Source: Rubidibacter lacunae KORDI 51-2 (GTDB taxonomy: Bacteria > Cyanobacteriota > Cyanobacteriia > Cyanobacteriales > Rubidibacteraceae). Taken from it: DNA of 64,000 bases. Shown piece after piece: positions 40,303-48,648 of the stretch. The position numbers and the translations under genes were made by a program. Location: contig NZ_ASSJ01000049.1 of assembly GCF_000473895.1 (NCBI RefSeq), positions 62,001 to 126,000 on the forward strand. Direction: 5' to 3'. Below the pieces are notes generated by a model. The model made no database searches and was not told the DNA's origin. It saw nothing but the letters and a program-made list of their open reading frames with translations. Position 1 is the first letter of the stretch. Each line of letters opens with the position of its first letter.

Positions 40303-41451
40303 ATGGTTGCGACTCCCCTTTCACCATCCCACCACCCGCTTGCCGAGGATATCTATCGGCTTGAAGCCGGTGAGGCACTGTTGAAGGACTCACCGGATCA
40401 CCTCCTCGAAGTTGTCGGCATCTTGGCAAGCTACGGTATTGTGCTAGATGCTTACTCTAAGAATTTGATTTACATGGGAGACTATCAATTCTTAGTCTTC
40501 TTCGACTTCTTTAAGTACTGCAACGGCGAAATCACGCTGGCAAAGCTGCTGCGTCACTGGTGGGGCGATCGCATCAACTACGAATATGCCGAGTACACGG
40601 CACGCGGCATGATGTGGCACGGCGGCGGCGGGCTGGATGATTACTTGGACACGCCGGACTTTCGCGCGACGGTCGATCGGCTAGTCCGGAAAAAATTTAA
40701 GTTCAATCCCGCCATCCGCTTAGTCCATCGAGTGTTTGGCGACTTTACCGTCGAGCACATGCGTTATATGGCATACCTGAGCGGGCTGGGACAGTTCTGG
40801 CGGGTGATGAGCGATATCTTCACGTCGTTGAGCGATCGCTACGACCGCGGCGAAGTGCGATCGCTCGCCGAAGTAGTGCAGCACATCCAAGACGGATTAG
40901 TAGCGGATGCGGCACGTCCGATCGTTTATAGCGTTACGGTGCGGGGCGAGACCTTCGACCTGCTGCCGAGGTCGGCGGGGCTGACGTTCTTGCCGGATAC
41001 GGCGATTCCTTACGTCGAGGCAATTTTCTTCAGGGGGACGCCGTTCCTGGGAACGGTGTCGTACAACGCGCAAGCAGGACAGATTCCGTCGGAGCAAGCT
41101 GCCTTTGCCTACGGCGCCCTGAATGCCGATCCACTGCCGACGCGCACGGCTGGAGTCCCGCCGACGTTGTTGATGCAGGACATGCGCCACTACGTGCCGG
41201 ATTACCTACACGAGCTTTACCGGAAGACGCTGCGCGGCGAAGGCGATCTGCTAGTGAAGATTTGCCGCAGCTTTCAGAAATCCATGTTTTGTGTAACGAC
41301 CGCGGCCATTCGCGGACTCGCACCGCATCCACTCGAGACGACCGACCCCGAGCAGCAACGTGCCAATCGACAGTATCTCGAAGGGTGGATGGATAAGATC
41401 GCCCCTACGCGCATTGCCTTTGCCAATGCCGGCTGTCCCGCGCCATCTTGA
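40303..41451 (+). CDS. cupB: CO2 hydration protein CupB (ChpX)
   Basis: Peripheral subunit of the NDH-1MS' complex, proposed to hydrate CO2 to bicarbonate vectorially on the cytoplasmic side; 382 residues. DHLLEVVGILASYGIVLDAYSKNLIYMGDYQFLVFF-type segment at residues 30-65 and YAEYTARGMMWHGGGGLD near 95 are family-specific. The length fits CupB/ChpX better than the longer CupA/ChpY. It follows ndhD4 after 71 bases, completing the CO2-uptake operon. Constitutive, low-affinity uptake is the known role of the CupB complex. Confidence 0.92.
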   Translation: MVATPLSPSHHPLAEDIYRLEAGEALLKDSPDHLLEVVGILASYGIVLDAYSKNLIYMGDYQFLVFFDFFKYCNGEITLAKLLRHWWGDRINYEYAEYTARGMMWHGGGGLDDYLDTPDFRATVDRLVRKKFKFNPAIRLVHRVFGDFTVEHMRYMAYLSGLGQFWRVMSDIFTSLSDRYDRGEVRSLAEVVQHIQDGLVADAARPIVYSVTVRGETFDLLPRSAGLTFLPDTAIPYVEAIFFRGTPFLGTVSYNAQAGQIPSEQAAFAYGALNADPLPTRTAGVPPTLLMQDMRHYVPDYLHELYRKTLRGEGDLLVKICRSFQKSMFCVTTAAIRGLAPHPLETTDPEQQRANRQYLEGWMDKIAPTRIAFANAGCPAPS

Positions 41452-42255
41452 ATTCGACCCCCTTCCCGATCTCGCCACCCGAACTGCAGCGAAGTCGTTC
41501 CGTGGGTCTGGTGCTCTGTCAAAAGGAAAGATTAGGGAAGCGGGGACTGCTCAACCTGCGCTGCTGGAACAACTGCCGTTCCCACGAAATGTATCGTCTG
41601 TCTCAGTGCTGCCGAGAGCGACACTTTTGACCAGCTCAGGTCGCGTCCGCAGCAGACTAGGGAGATTGGGCGTTAGAGATGGCAGTTTCGCTGAGAGTCA
41701 ACCGAGGAACTGAGAGCGGAATCGCAAGCATGGGCGGAAATGAGGAACGAGAGCCAGCGAGGGATAGATTGGCAGTTCCAAGTGGACGATGTGCGCCGAA
41801 ACTGAAGACTCTCTACCCTAAAACTCCTCTTGTCAGAGCACTAGCTTGAGAGAGTCCCGAGGAGTAGGATGTCAGAGAGGCAAATGGGAGTGGTACGGCA
41901 TCTTTCGGTCTTGTGAGGTACGCTCGCACTTCTCGAACCCTTGCCATTCAGCCAATATAAAAAACATGGGTAACTCACTAGCTTGGTAAGGGCTGTATGC
42001 CTAAGAGCCTGTTAAAAAGGGTCTAATCAAGTATCAGACTATCCAGAGCGACCAATAGAAAAGCCTCGAAAATCCTATTTTCTTGCCGCGAGACCTGTAC
42101 CCGATTTCGCGCAAATCGACTTTTCTAACAGGATCTAAGACCGTAAAGTTTGTTGCTATATTCAATATTTCTGCTACCAAGGATCGATCTTTCAGGCTTG
42201 CCGGGTAGATATGAGAAAGGCTGTTCGTGGAAAGAATTCTTCATGACCTTCGACC
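41452..42255. other. Intergenic, about 800 bases, containing a MITE-like element
   Basis: No supported gene. Open frames here lack family similarity. A small inverted-repeat element at 42008-42132 is listed separately. The region marks the change from the carbon-concentrating island to accessory DNA. Confidence 0.5.
42008..42132. mobile_element. Small MITE-like element with imperfect terminal inverted repeats
   Basis: The left end CCTGTTAAAAAG (42008-42019) and the right end CTTTTCTAACAGG (42120-42132) are inverted copies with one insertion/mismatch. The 125-base element has no coding capacity. No clear target-site duplication was seen. Ends like CCTGTTA occur on several transposons, so a non-autonomous element is plausible. 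Confidence 0.45.
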
Positions 42256-42897
42256 ATGAGCTTTAACCGCGATCGCAATGCGGTCATTCAACAATACGCG
42301 AAACTGGCACGCGAATACGATTCTCGATGGTCTTCCTACATTCGGGCCACAACTGACGCAACAATAGAGCGCATTCCACCACTACCCGGTGCCGTACTCG
42401 ATGTCGGCTGTGGGACTGGCACGCTCATCTTACGCCTTCTCGACGAGTTTCCTCGTTCCGACGTCATCGGTGTCGATGCATCCTTGGAAATGCTTGAATT
42501 GGCACGATCGCGCTTGCCAACTCGAGTCAAACTTCAACAGTGCTGGGCTGAAAGCTTGCCTTTTAATGATGATTCTTTCGACACAGTTGTATCTTGCAAC
42601 ATGTTCCACTACATTCGGCAGCCAAGCATCGCGCTCGATGAAATGCTGCGCGTTCTTCGCCCCAATGGAACGTTAGTTATCACTGACTGGTGCGATGACT
42701 TCATTACTTGCAAGCTGTGCGACATCTACCTGCGCTGGTTCGATCCTTCGCACTTTCGGATGTATGGTCTGTCGCAATGCCGAGCCTTGCTCGAAGCCGC
42801 AAGAGCCAGTCAAATCCAGCTCGAAAAATACAAGGTTACGTGGCTCTGGGGATTGATGACCGCAACTGCACGCAAGCAATCCAGTATCACATTTTAG
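42256..42897 (+). CDS. Class I SAM-dependent methyltransferase
   Basis: Soluble methyltransferase of 213 residues, substrate unknown. SAM-binding motif I is VLDVGCGTGTLILRLL; the acidic residue of motif II is in DVIGVDASLEMLELAR; ESLPFNDDSFDTVVSCNMFH and LRVLRPNGTLVITDW are the following motifs of the Methyltransf_11 type. The C-terminal part is family-variable. It stands alone between a MITE-like element and the convergent GTPase gene. Confidence 0.88.
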   Translation: MSFNRDRNAVIQQYAKLAREYDSRWSSYIRATTDATIERIPPLPGAVLDVGCGTGTLILRLLDEFPRSDVIGVDASLEMLELARSRLPTRVKLQQCWAESLPFNDDSFDTVVSCNMFHYIRQPSIALDEMLRVLRPNGTLVITDWCDDFITCKLCDIYLRWFDPSHFRMYGLSQCRALLEAARASQIQLEKYKVTWLWGLMTATARKQSSITF

Positions 42898-43069
42898 CCA
42901 TCGGTTTGCTTCGATCGCGGATGGAACTGTTTGCTGTACCGGAGCTGCGTAGAACGCGTTTTCTGAGTAGGCGATCGCTCGTAGAAACCGGCGATTTGCG
43001 ATCCTGACCTCTCCGAAATCTTCTGGCTTCCTCAAGCAACCTTATGGCGCAGACCAGCCCGAGGTATCG

Positions 43070-44440
43070 CTATGCAAGCTGTTGCCCGAGTTCCTGCCGC
43101 AGGCGATAAACGATCGCGTTTGGCTCCACCTGTTCGAGGATGTCGCGGATGGTCGTGCTCGGACCCAGCGGACCCCAACTACAACCCCGCTCGAGATAAT
43201 CCTGCGCTGCCCGGCCGATCGCGTAAGCTCCGTACCCGGCAATCCCTGCCTGCAGCAACGCCGTACCGCCAAACGCCGCCAATCCCGAGCCGTCCCAGCC
43301 CACCACTGCCGACGCGCTCTTCCCAAACCCCAACAGCACGCTGCTGACCAATTCTCCGAGCAGCAGGCCACCGGAGCTAAACAGAATCGTGCGCCAGAGT
43401 TTGCCGGCCTCGTGGCTTGTCATTGGCAATCCGTACAACCGTGCCAGCGCTCGAATCAGCGCCAAATCCGCGATCGCGCCGCCGATGGCGTCGAGCACGG
43501 CAATGGGATTTATCCCCACGGCGATGGACTTATTGCGCGCGTAGCGCCAGATCAGAGCTTCGGCAAGCTCGCGCCGCATCTGCAGGGTCGTTTGAGCGAT
43601 CGCGACCTCGGCCTCTCGGGCCTGAAACAGGGCATTTAAGGCCAGTAGCGATCGCCCCTCGCGATTGAGAATATCGAGGATTTTGGCGCGGAGCGCATCG
43701 ATTTGCGGCGGCGGCGTTTCCCATTCATGGCTGTCGGGTGCGTCCGGTCGCTCGACGCGGACGTGCATTGGCGCGGGTGCTGCCGCAACCGTAACGATTT
43801 CGTCGGCAGACAGCACCTGCTGCAAGCGGCGACCGCTTTCACCCGCACCGAGCTGCTGCAGTTGTTGGTAAATTCGCTCGCGATCGGCATCTGGATACAG
43901 GTCGACCTTGTTGAACACGATCAGCAATGGCTTCTGTGCCGCGCGCAACTCGCACAATGCTTGGTATTCCGTGCGGGTAATGTCGCCCGCAACCACGAAC
44001 AAGATCAAATCCGACTGCGCGGCCACCTCTCGCGCCATCTGCGCGCGTTCCTGACCGGCGATCTCGTCGAGCCCGGGGGTGTCGATAAACTCCACGATGA
44101 CTTTGCCGCTGGGAGGCGTCCACCTTGCCGACTGCGGCCAGCGGGTTACGCCGTGAAGGGGTCCGGTGTGCATTACCTTCTGCCCGAGCAAGGCATTGAT
44201 GACCGCCGATTTGCCGCGACTGACTAACCCAAACGTTGCAATGCGGACGGTCTTGTCGTCGAGCTTCTCGCTGGCAGACTCGATCGTGCGCAGGCGATCG
44301 CGCACGGCCGCTTGCAGGGTGGCATCAGGTGGATAGGGACCGTGTCGGTAAACTTTGCCGTACCAAGACAGCGCTTGTTGCAAGCTAGCCCGCGCTTGAT
44401 TGACGTGCGATTCCTGACGGTGCGAAGCGGATTGAGTCAA
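43070..44440 (-). CDS. Era-like GTPase with C-terminal DUF697 membrane domain
   Basis: A 456-residue GTP-binding protein. G1 (Walker A) is FGLVSRGKSAVINALLG near residue 70; G3 is FIDTPGLDEI; G4 is LLIVFNKVDLY. The C-terminal 170 residues form a hydrophobic DUF697-type domain (AVLDAIGGAIADLALIRALA onward) that probably inserts in or binds a membrane. The only available start is a TTG at 44440. Such proteins are widespread in cyanobacteria, role unclear. It is divergent from the first kinase gene. Confidence 0.85.
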   Translation of the reverse strand: MTQSASHRQESHVNQARASLQQALSWYGKVYRHGPYPPDATLQAAVRDRLRTIESASEKLDDKTVRIATFGLVSRGKSAVINALLGQKVMHTGPLHGVTRWPQSARWTPPSGKVIVEFIDTPGLDEIAGQERAQMAREVAAQSDLILFVVAGDITRTEYQALCELRAAQKPLLIVFNKVDLYPDADRERIYQQLQQLGAGESGRRLQQVLSADEIVTVAAAPAPMHVRVERPDAPDSHEWETPPPQIDALRAKILDILNREGRSLLALNALFQAREAEVAIAQTTLQMRRELAEALIWRYARNKSIAVGINPIAVLDAIGGAIADLALIRALARLYGLPMTSHEAGKLWRTILFSSGGLLLGELVSSVLLGFGKSASAVVGWDGSGLAAFGGTALLQAGIAGYGAYAIGRAAQDYLERGCSWGPLGPSTTIRDILEQVEPNAIVYRLRQELGQQLA

Positions 44441-44690
44441 AGTCGTGCGTCCTGACCGGATCGAACTTCGTTTCTATGATTGCAAATCTGCGAGTGCAAC
44501 CCTGTAAAGCAAACCCGATGTCAAGCTGCGATCTCGAGCGATGGAACCCGAGACAGTTGGTTGTGTCGATCTCCGTTGCGCTGTCAGGCAAGTGCTTTGG
44601 GGTCGGGCACACAGTTCCTGGCAGTTGTCATCCGCTGAGGGCATAGCGAATACTGGGATAGGTCGAGAGACTAAAGGGGCGATGCGTGCC

Positions 44691-46046
44691 ATGCTGCAGG
44701 AAAACCAGGTATTGCAAGAGCGTTACCAACTGCGAACCCGACTCGGGCAAACGGGTGCCGGCCGCCAAACCTGGTTGACTGCCGACTTACAGGCTCGCGA
44801 GTTGGTGGTGCTCAAGTTGTTGGCATTTGGACCGCATCTGCAGTGGGAAGAACTGCGCTTGTTCGAGCGCGAAGCGGAGGTCCTGCGCGCCCTGGACCAC
44901 CCGCGCATCCCGTCCTACCGCGATTATTTTGCCCTCGACGCTGAGGTTAGCGGCGGACTGACCTGGTTTGGGTTGGTGCAAAGCTACATACCCGGTGCCT
45001 CGCTACAGAACATGCTCGATGCCGGCAAGCACTTCCTACCCTGGCAAGTCAAGCAAATTGCCACGGATGTGCTGCGGATTTTAATTTACTTACACGAACT
45101 CTGTCCACCGGTTCTCCATCGCGACATCAAGCCCAGCAACCTGATTTGGGGCGAGGACGATCGCGTCTACCTTGTAGATTTCGGAGCGGTGCAAGCCAAG
45201 GCCGCGGTCACCGGGGTCACCTTTACGGTCGTGGGCACGGGCGGCTATGCACCGCTGGAGCAATTCTGGGAACGGGCACTACCTGCATCGGATCTCTACG
45301 CGCTCGGTGCAACGCTAATTCATTTGTTGACGGGCGTGCCGCCCATCGACCTGACCGCAAACGGGACGCGGATTCGATTTCGCGATCGCCTCGAAGTGGA
45401 GCCGCGCTTCGCGCTCTGGCTGGAGACGGCAACCGAGGTCGAGAATGACAATCGCTATGCTAAAGCTCGCGATGCCCTTGAGGCGCTGCAATCCTGCGCG
45501 ACGGATTCCCCCCTGACCGCCTCGCACCACGATCCCCTGCCAGCCCCGTCCTACAGCCCGATCGTCTGCCGGCAGACGCGCGACCGTTTGGAGGTGTGCA
45601 TTCCCTCACCCGGATTGCACAGGTTAATGCGAGTGGGAACTATACCTGGCGGCATAGCTTTGACATTTGTTGCGTGGCTGATGGTGGTGATTTTAATTTA
45701 TATTCCCGCATCAGTGCCGTTTGCGTCATTTGCCGTACCGTTTACAGTCATATGGGTGTGGGGGTTGTGGAAGCTGCTGGAGTATTTCTGCGAGCGCACG
45801 CAGATTGTAGCCGATCGCTCGCGACTGCACCTGCGCCATTTCATACTCCCGATTTTCGCTCGCAAACGCGAGCTAGCACTCGACAGCATCCTAGAGGTAG
45901 TTATGCGCCAGCAGGGCGGTACCTTTGATGTCTGTTTGCGATGTCGTGACGGCAATATCGGTCTCGGAGTCGCACTCGACGAAGAAGAAAGTGTCTGGCT
46001 GGTGCAGAAAATTCAGGAATGGTTGCGATCGCCTTCCAGTCCCTAG
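44691..46046 (+). CDS. Membrane-anchored Hanks-type Ser/Thr protein kinase, copy 1
   Basis: Ser/Thr kinase of 451 residues. Kinase domain: glycine loop LGQTGAGRQ (about 18-26), Lys42 in VVLKLL, HRDIKPSN (catalytic loop 143-150), DFG at 163-165, and GTGGYAPLEQ (activation segment). After residue 320 come two close membrane segments (IALTFVAWLMVVILIY and FTVIWVWGLWKLLEYF) and a C-terminal beta-rich domain (CERTQIVADRSRLHLRHF onward), possibly PH-like. The ATG at 44691 (MLQENQ) is preferred; an in-frame ATG lies three codons upstream. It is very similar to the kinase at 47258, including about 65 bases of leader, so the two arose by tandem duplication. Confidence 0.88.
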   Translation: MLQENQVLQERYQLRTRLGQTGAGRQTWLTADLQARELVVLKLLAFGPHLQWEELRLFEREAEVLRALDHPRIPSYRDYFALDAEVSGGLTWFGLVQSYIPGASLQNMLDAGKHFLPWQVKQIATDVLRILIYLHELCPPVLHRDIKPSNLIWGEDDRVYLVDFGAVQAKAAVTGVTFTVVGTGGYAPLEQFWERALPASDLYALGATLIHLLTGVPPIDLTANGTRIRFRDRLEVEPRFALWLETATEVENDNRYAKARDALEALQSCATDSPLTASHHDPLPAPSYSPIVCRQTRDRLEVCIPSPGLHRLMRVGTIPGGIALTFVAWLMVVILIYIPASVPFASFAVPFTVIWVWGLWKLLEYFCERTQIVADRSRLHLRHFILPIFARKRELALDSILEVVMRQQGGTFDVCLRCRDGNIGLGVALDEEESVWLVQKIQEWLRSPSSP

Positions 46047-46078
46047 CAGATCGTTCACTACTGATAAAACGATTACGA

Positions 46079-46240
46079 CTAATTCCAGATACGCTGCCAG
46101 CATTTTTGGTAATCGCCCTCTGCAGTGAGATCGGTTTGTTGTAGGATCTCTTTCAGATCTAAGCCAGTGAGGTAGGTCAGGTTTTGCATTTTGCGTTCTT
46201 GGCGCTCTCGAACTTGCCGACGATTTCCGCTCAATACTTT
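46079..46240 (-). pseudogene. 3'-end remnant of a third DUF2330 gene
   Basis: Read on the minus strand, the segment aligns with the last ~50 codons of the two intact DUF2330 genes (48649-49983 and 50209-51540), including the same stop position relative to the upstream kinase gene and shared words such as GAGATCGGTTTGTTG and AAGCCAGTGAGGTAGGTCAG-like DNA. Similarity ends near 46240. The kinase-DUF2330 unit was therefore duplicated and this copy later truncated. Confidence 0.75.
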
Positions 46241-46385
46241 TGACTTTCTACTCCTGTCGCAGTCGGCTCCAAGACACCGAGATTCGCTTTAATATCTGGT
46301 TATCCCCAAGTAAACGTCACAGTTAGTATTTGATGTACCGAGGGCATATGCTAGCTTGAGAGTATAGGCATTTTCGCGTAGTTCT

Positions 46386-46606
46386 ATGCGATCGCTTAAA
46401 GACTACACTATCGTGCTGCGCCCTGATGTCAACGGAACTTTCGTTGCTTATGTCCCGGCGATCGCTGGTTGTCAGGAATGGGGGTAGACCTTAGAGGAAG
46501 CCCAAGCCGAACTCTCAAACGTATTTAAGATGATTCGAGACGAGTATTTATAGGCTAATCGAGGTTGTCGAAAGATGCTGAGTTAATGGCAATTCATGCC
46601 GGCTAA
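46386..46606 (+). pseudogene. hicB: Decayed HicB-family antitoxin
   Basis: The frame reads MRSLKDYTIVLRPDVNGTFV and AYVPAIAGCQEWG, then an in-frame TAG (46485-46487), then TLEEAQAELSNVFKMIRDEYL and another stop. The expected family ending (LSKDAELMAIHAG) continues in a different frame to 46606. So one nonsense change and one frameshift break a HicB antitoxin of the partial RNase H fold. Its original stop overlaps the hicA start by 11 bases, the usual operon arrangement. Confidence 0.8.
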
Positions 46607-46919
46607 AGCTAGTGAAATCGAACGAGTCGATCGAAAGTTTGGTTTCAAAAAAGTTCGCCAGAAAGGCAGTCACGCGAGATGGCAGCAACTCGATGGAAGA
46701 GCGTCGACGGTCCCAATTCATGGCAAGGCTGAAATCGGGAGTTGGCTATTCCAAGAGACTCTGAAGCAGTTGGGTGTTACTGATCAAGAATTTATCCGGC
46801 TGCCCTGTACCAAGCGGGTTCGAGGTCGTAGCTTCTCTGCATTGCTTACCGAAGCCGACGAGCACTACTCAGCCATCTCAATCTTCTGCTCCCAAATCAG
46901 CTTGCCTTATGGACGTTAG
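46596..46919 (+). CDS. hicA: HicA-family toxin (mRNA interferase) with C-terminal readthrough
   Basis: Small double-stranded-RNA-binding-fold toxin. The first 70 residues match HicA: ASEIERVDRKFGFKKVRQKG, then SHARWQ with the catalytic histidine, then VPIHGKAEIGSWLFQETLKQ and LGVTDQEFIRL. Normal HicA ends about here (65-75 residues), but this frame runs on to 107 residues with unrelated sequence (PCTKRVRGRSFSALL onward), suggesting a frameshift or loss of the stop. The catalytic residue is retained while the antitoxin is broken, so the extended toxin is probably inactive or not expressed. Confidence 0.7.
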   Translation: MPAKASEIERVDRKFGFKKVRQKGSHARWQQLDGRASTVPIHGKAEIGSWLFQETLKQLGVTDQEFIRLPCTKRVRGRSFSALLTEADEHYSAISIFCSQISLPYGR

Positions 46920-47257
46920 TTTGGCTCTTACCCTTACTTCTCAGCTAAGGTCTGGATTGTTTTAGGGATCGTTCTTTTGGGAGGCATCCTCGTTAGTCCA
47001 CTCGGTTGCTACATCCAGCTCTCCGCGATCGCAACCTAGTTCCGCTACGGACAAGGGGTCTGGGTAGCCCCACACTCGAGTCACTGGGCGGCAGGGGAGA
47101 TCTTCGTCGGCGGGGCGATCGCCGCGAGTCATGGCGCGCTCGGTCTCTGCATCGGGCCCCTGCTAGCGTTGGGACGAACGTGCGGCGAATGTTGTCATCC
47201 GCTGAGGGCATGGCGAATACTGGGAAAGGTCTAGAGACCAAAGAGGTGATGCGTGCC
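46920..47257. other. Intergenic and duplicated kinase leader
   Basis: No gene seen. The last ~65 bases (from about 47192) repeat the leader of the first kinase (from about 44625) with few differences. The offset is 2567 bases, the same as between the two start codons. Confidence 0.6.
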
Positions 47258-48616
47258 ATGCTGAGGGAAAACCAGGTATTGCAAGAGCGTTACCAACTGC
47301 GAACCCGACTCGGGCAAACGGGTGCCGGCCGCCAAACCTGGTTGACTGCCGACCTACAGGCTGGCGAGTTGGTAGTGCTCAAGTTGTTGGCATTTGGACC
47401 GCATCTGCAGTGGGAAGAACTACGCTTGTTCGAGCGTGAAGGGGAAGTCCTGCGCGCCCTCGACCACCCGCGCATCCCGTCCTACCTCGATTATTTTGCC
47501 CTCGACGCTGAGGTTAGCGGCGGACTGACCTGGTTTGGGTTAGTGCAAAGCTACATTCCCGGTGCTTCCCTGCAGGCTATGCTCGATGCTGGCAAGCGCT
47601 TCAAACCGTGGCAAGTCAAGCAAATTGCCACGGATGTACTGCGAATTTTAATTTACTTACACCAACTAAGTCCGCCCGTTCTCCATCGGGACCTCAAGCC
47701 CAGCAACCTGATTTGGGGCGATGACGATCGCGTCTACCTCGTAGATTTCGGGGCAGTGCAGGCCCAGGCCGCCGTCACCGGTCTCACCTTTACGGTCGTG
47801 GGTACGGGCGGCTATGCACCGCTGGAGCAATTCTGGGGACGGGCATTACCTGCATCGGATCTCTACGCGCTCGGTGCAACGCTGATCCACTTGTTGACGG
47901 GCGTGCCGCCCATCGATCTGACCGCAAACGGGACGCGGATTCGGTTTCGCGATCGCCTCGAAGTGGAGCCGAGCTTCGCGCTCTGGCTGGAGACGGTAAC
48001 CGAGGTCGAGCCCGACAATCGCTATGCGAACGCTCGCGATGCCCTCGCTACGCTGCAGACGGGCGCGACGGATTTGCCCCTGACCGCCTCGCAACGCGAT
48101 CGCTTGCCAGCACCGCCCTACAGCCGGATTGACTGTCGGCAGACTCGCGATCGTCTCAAGGTTTACATTCCCGCTCCCGGATTGCGCAAGGTGATGCAAT
48201 TAGGGATTGTCCGCGGCTGCCTGAATTTGGTGTTGGGTGCGTGGCTGCTGATGTTTCTCGCTGGGGTTTCGATTCTTGTTCTGGGGCTGTTTTCACCACT
48301 GACCTTACCGCTTGCAGCCGCATGGGTGTTGGGGTTGTGGAAGCTTTTGGAGTATTTCGGCGAGCGCACGCAGATCGTTGCCGATCGCGCACGTCTGAGG
48401 CTGCGTCATTTCACCCTGCCGATTTTCGATCGCAAACGCGAGCTCGCATTCGACAGCATCCTCGGTGTAGTTATGCGCCAGCAGGGCAGTGCCTTTGATG
48501 TCTACCTGCGATCGCGGGACGGCAACATCAGTCTCGGAGGCGCACTCGGTGAAGAAGAATGTGCCTGGCTGGTGCAGGAAATTCAGGACTGGTTGCGATC
48601 GCCTCCCAGTCCCTAG
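47258..48616 (+). CDS. Membrane-anchored Hanks-type Ser/Thr protein kinase, copy 2
   Basis: Paralogue of the kinase at 44691, 452 residues, with the same plan: kinase domain (LGQTGAGRQ, VVLKLL, HRDLKPSN, LVDFGAVQ, GTGGYAPLEQ), two membrane segments (LNLVLGAWLLMFLAGVSILV, LPLAAAWVLGLWKLLEYF) and a C-terminal beta-rich domain (GERTQIVADRARLRLRHF). The catalytic half is nearly identical to copy 1; the membrane segments differ most. It is convergent with a DUF2330 gene 32 bases away. Start MLRENQ at 47258, with GAGGTG ten bases before. Confidence 0.88.
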   Translation: MLRENQVLQERYQLRTRLGQTGAGRQTWLTADLQAGELVVLKLLAFGPHLQWEELRLFEREGEVLRALDHPRIPSYLDYFALDAEVSGGLTWFGLVQSYIPGASLQAMLDAGKRFKPWQVKQIATDVLRILIYLHQLSPPVLHRDLKPSNLIWGDDDRVYLVDFGAVQAQAAVTGLTFTVVGTGGYAPLEQFWGRALPASDLYALGATLIHLLTGVPPIDLTANGTRIRFRDRLEVEPSFALWLETVTEVEPDNRYANARDALATLQTGATDLPLTASQRDRLPAPPYSRIDCRQTRDRLKVYIPAPGLRKVMQLGIVRGCLNLVLGAWLLMFLAGVSILVLGLFSPLTLPLAAAWVLGLWKLLEYFGERTQIVADRARLRLRHFTLPIFDRKRELAFDSILGVVMRQQGSAFDVYLRSRDGNISLGGALGEEECAWLVQEIQDWLRSPPSP

Positions 48617-48648
48617 CGGGCCGGTCACTTCTGATATAATCACCCCGA

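Noticed and set aside
36757-41451. Reading the CO2-uptake operon as the inducible NdhF3-NdhD3-CupA complex
   Set aside because: The NdhF sequence follows the F4 branch in its membrane segments and the Cup protein is 382 residues, shorter than CupA; a full phylogeny would settle it.
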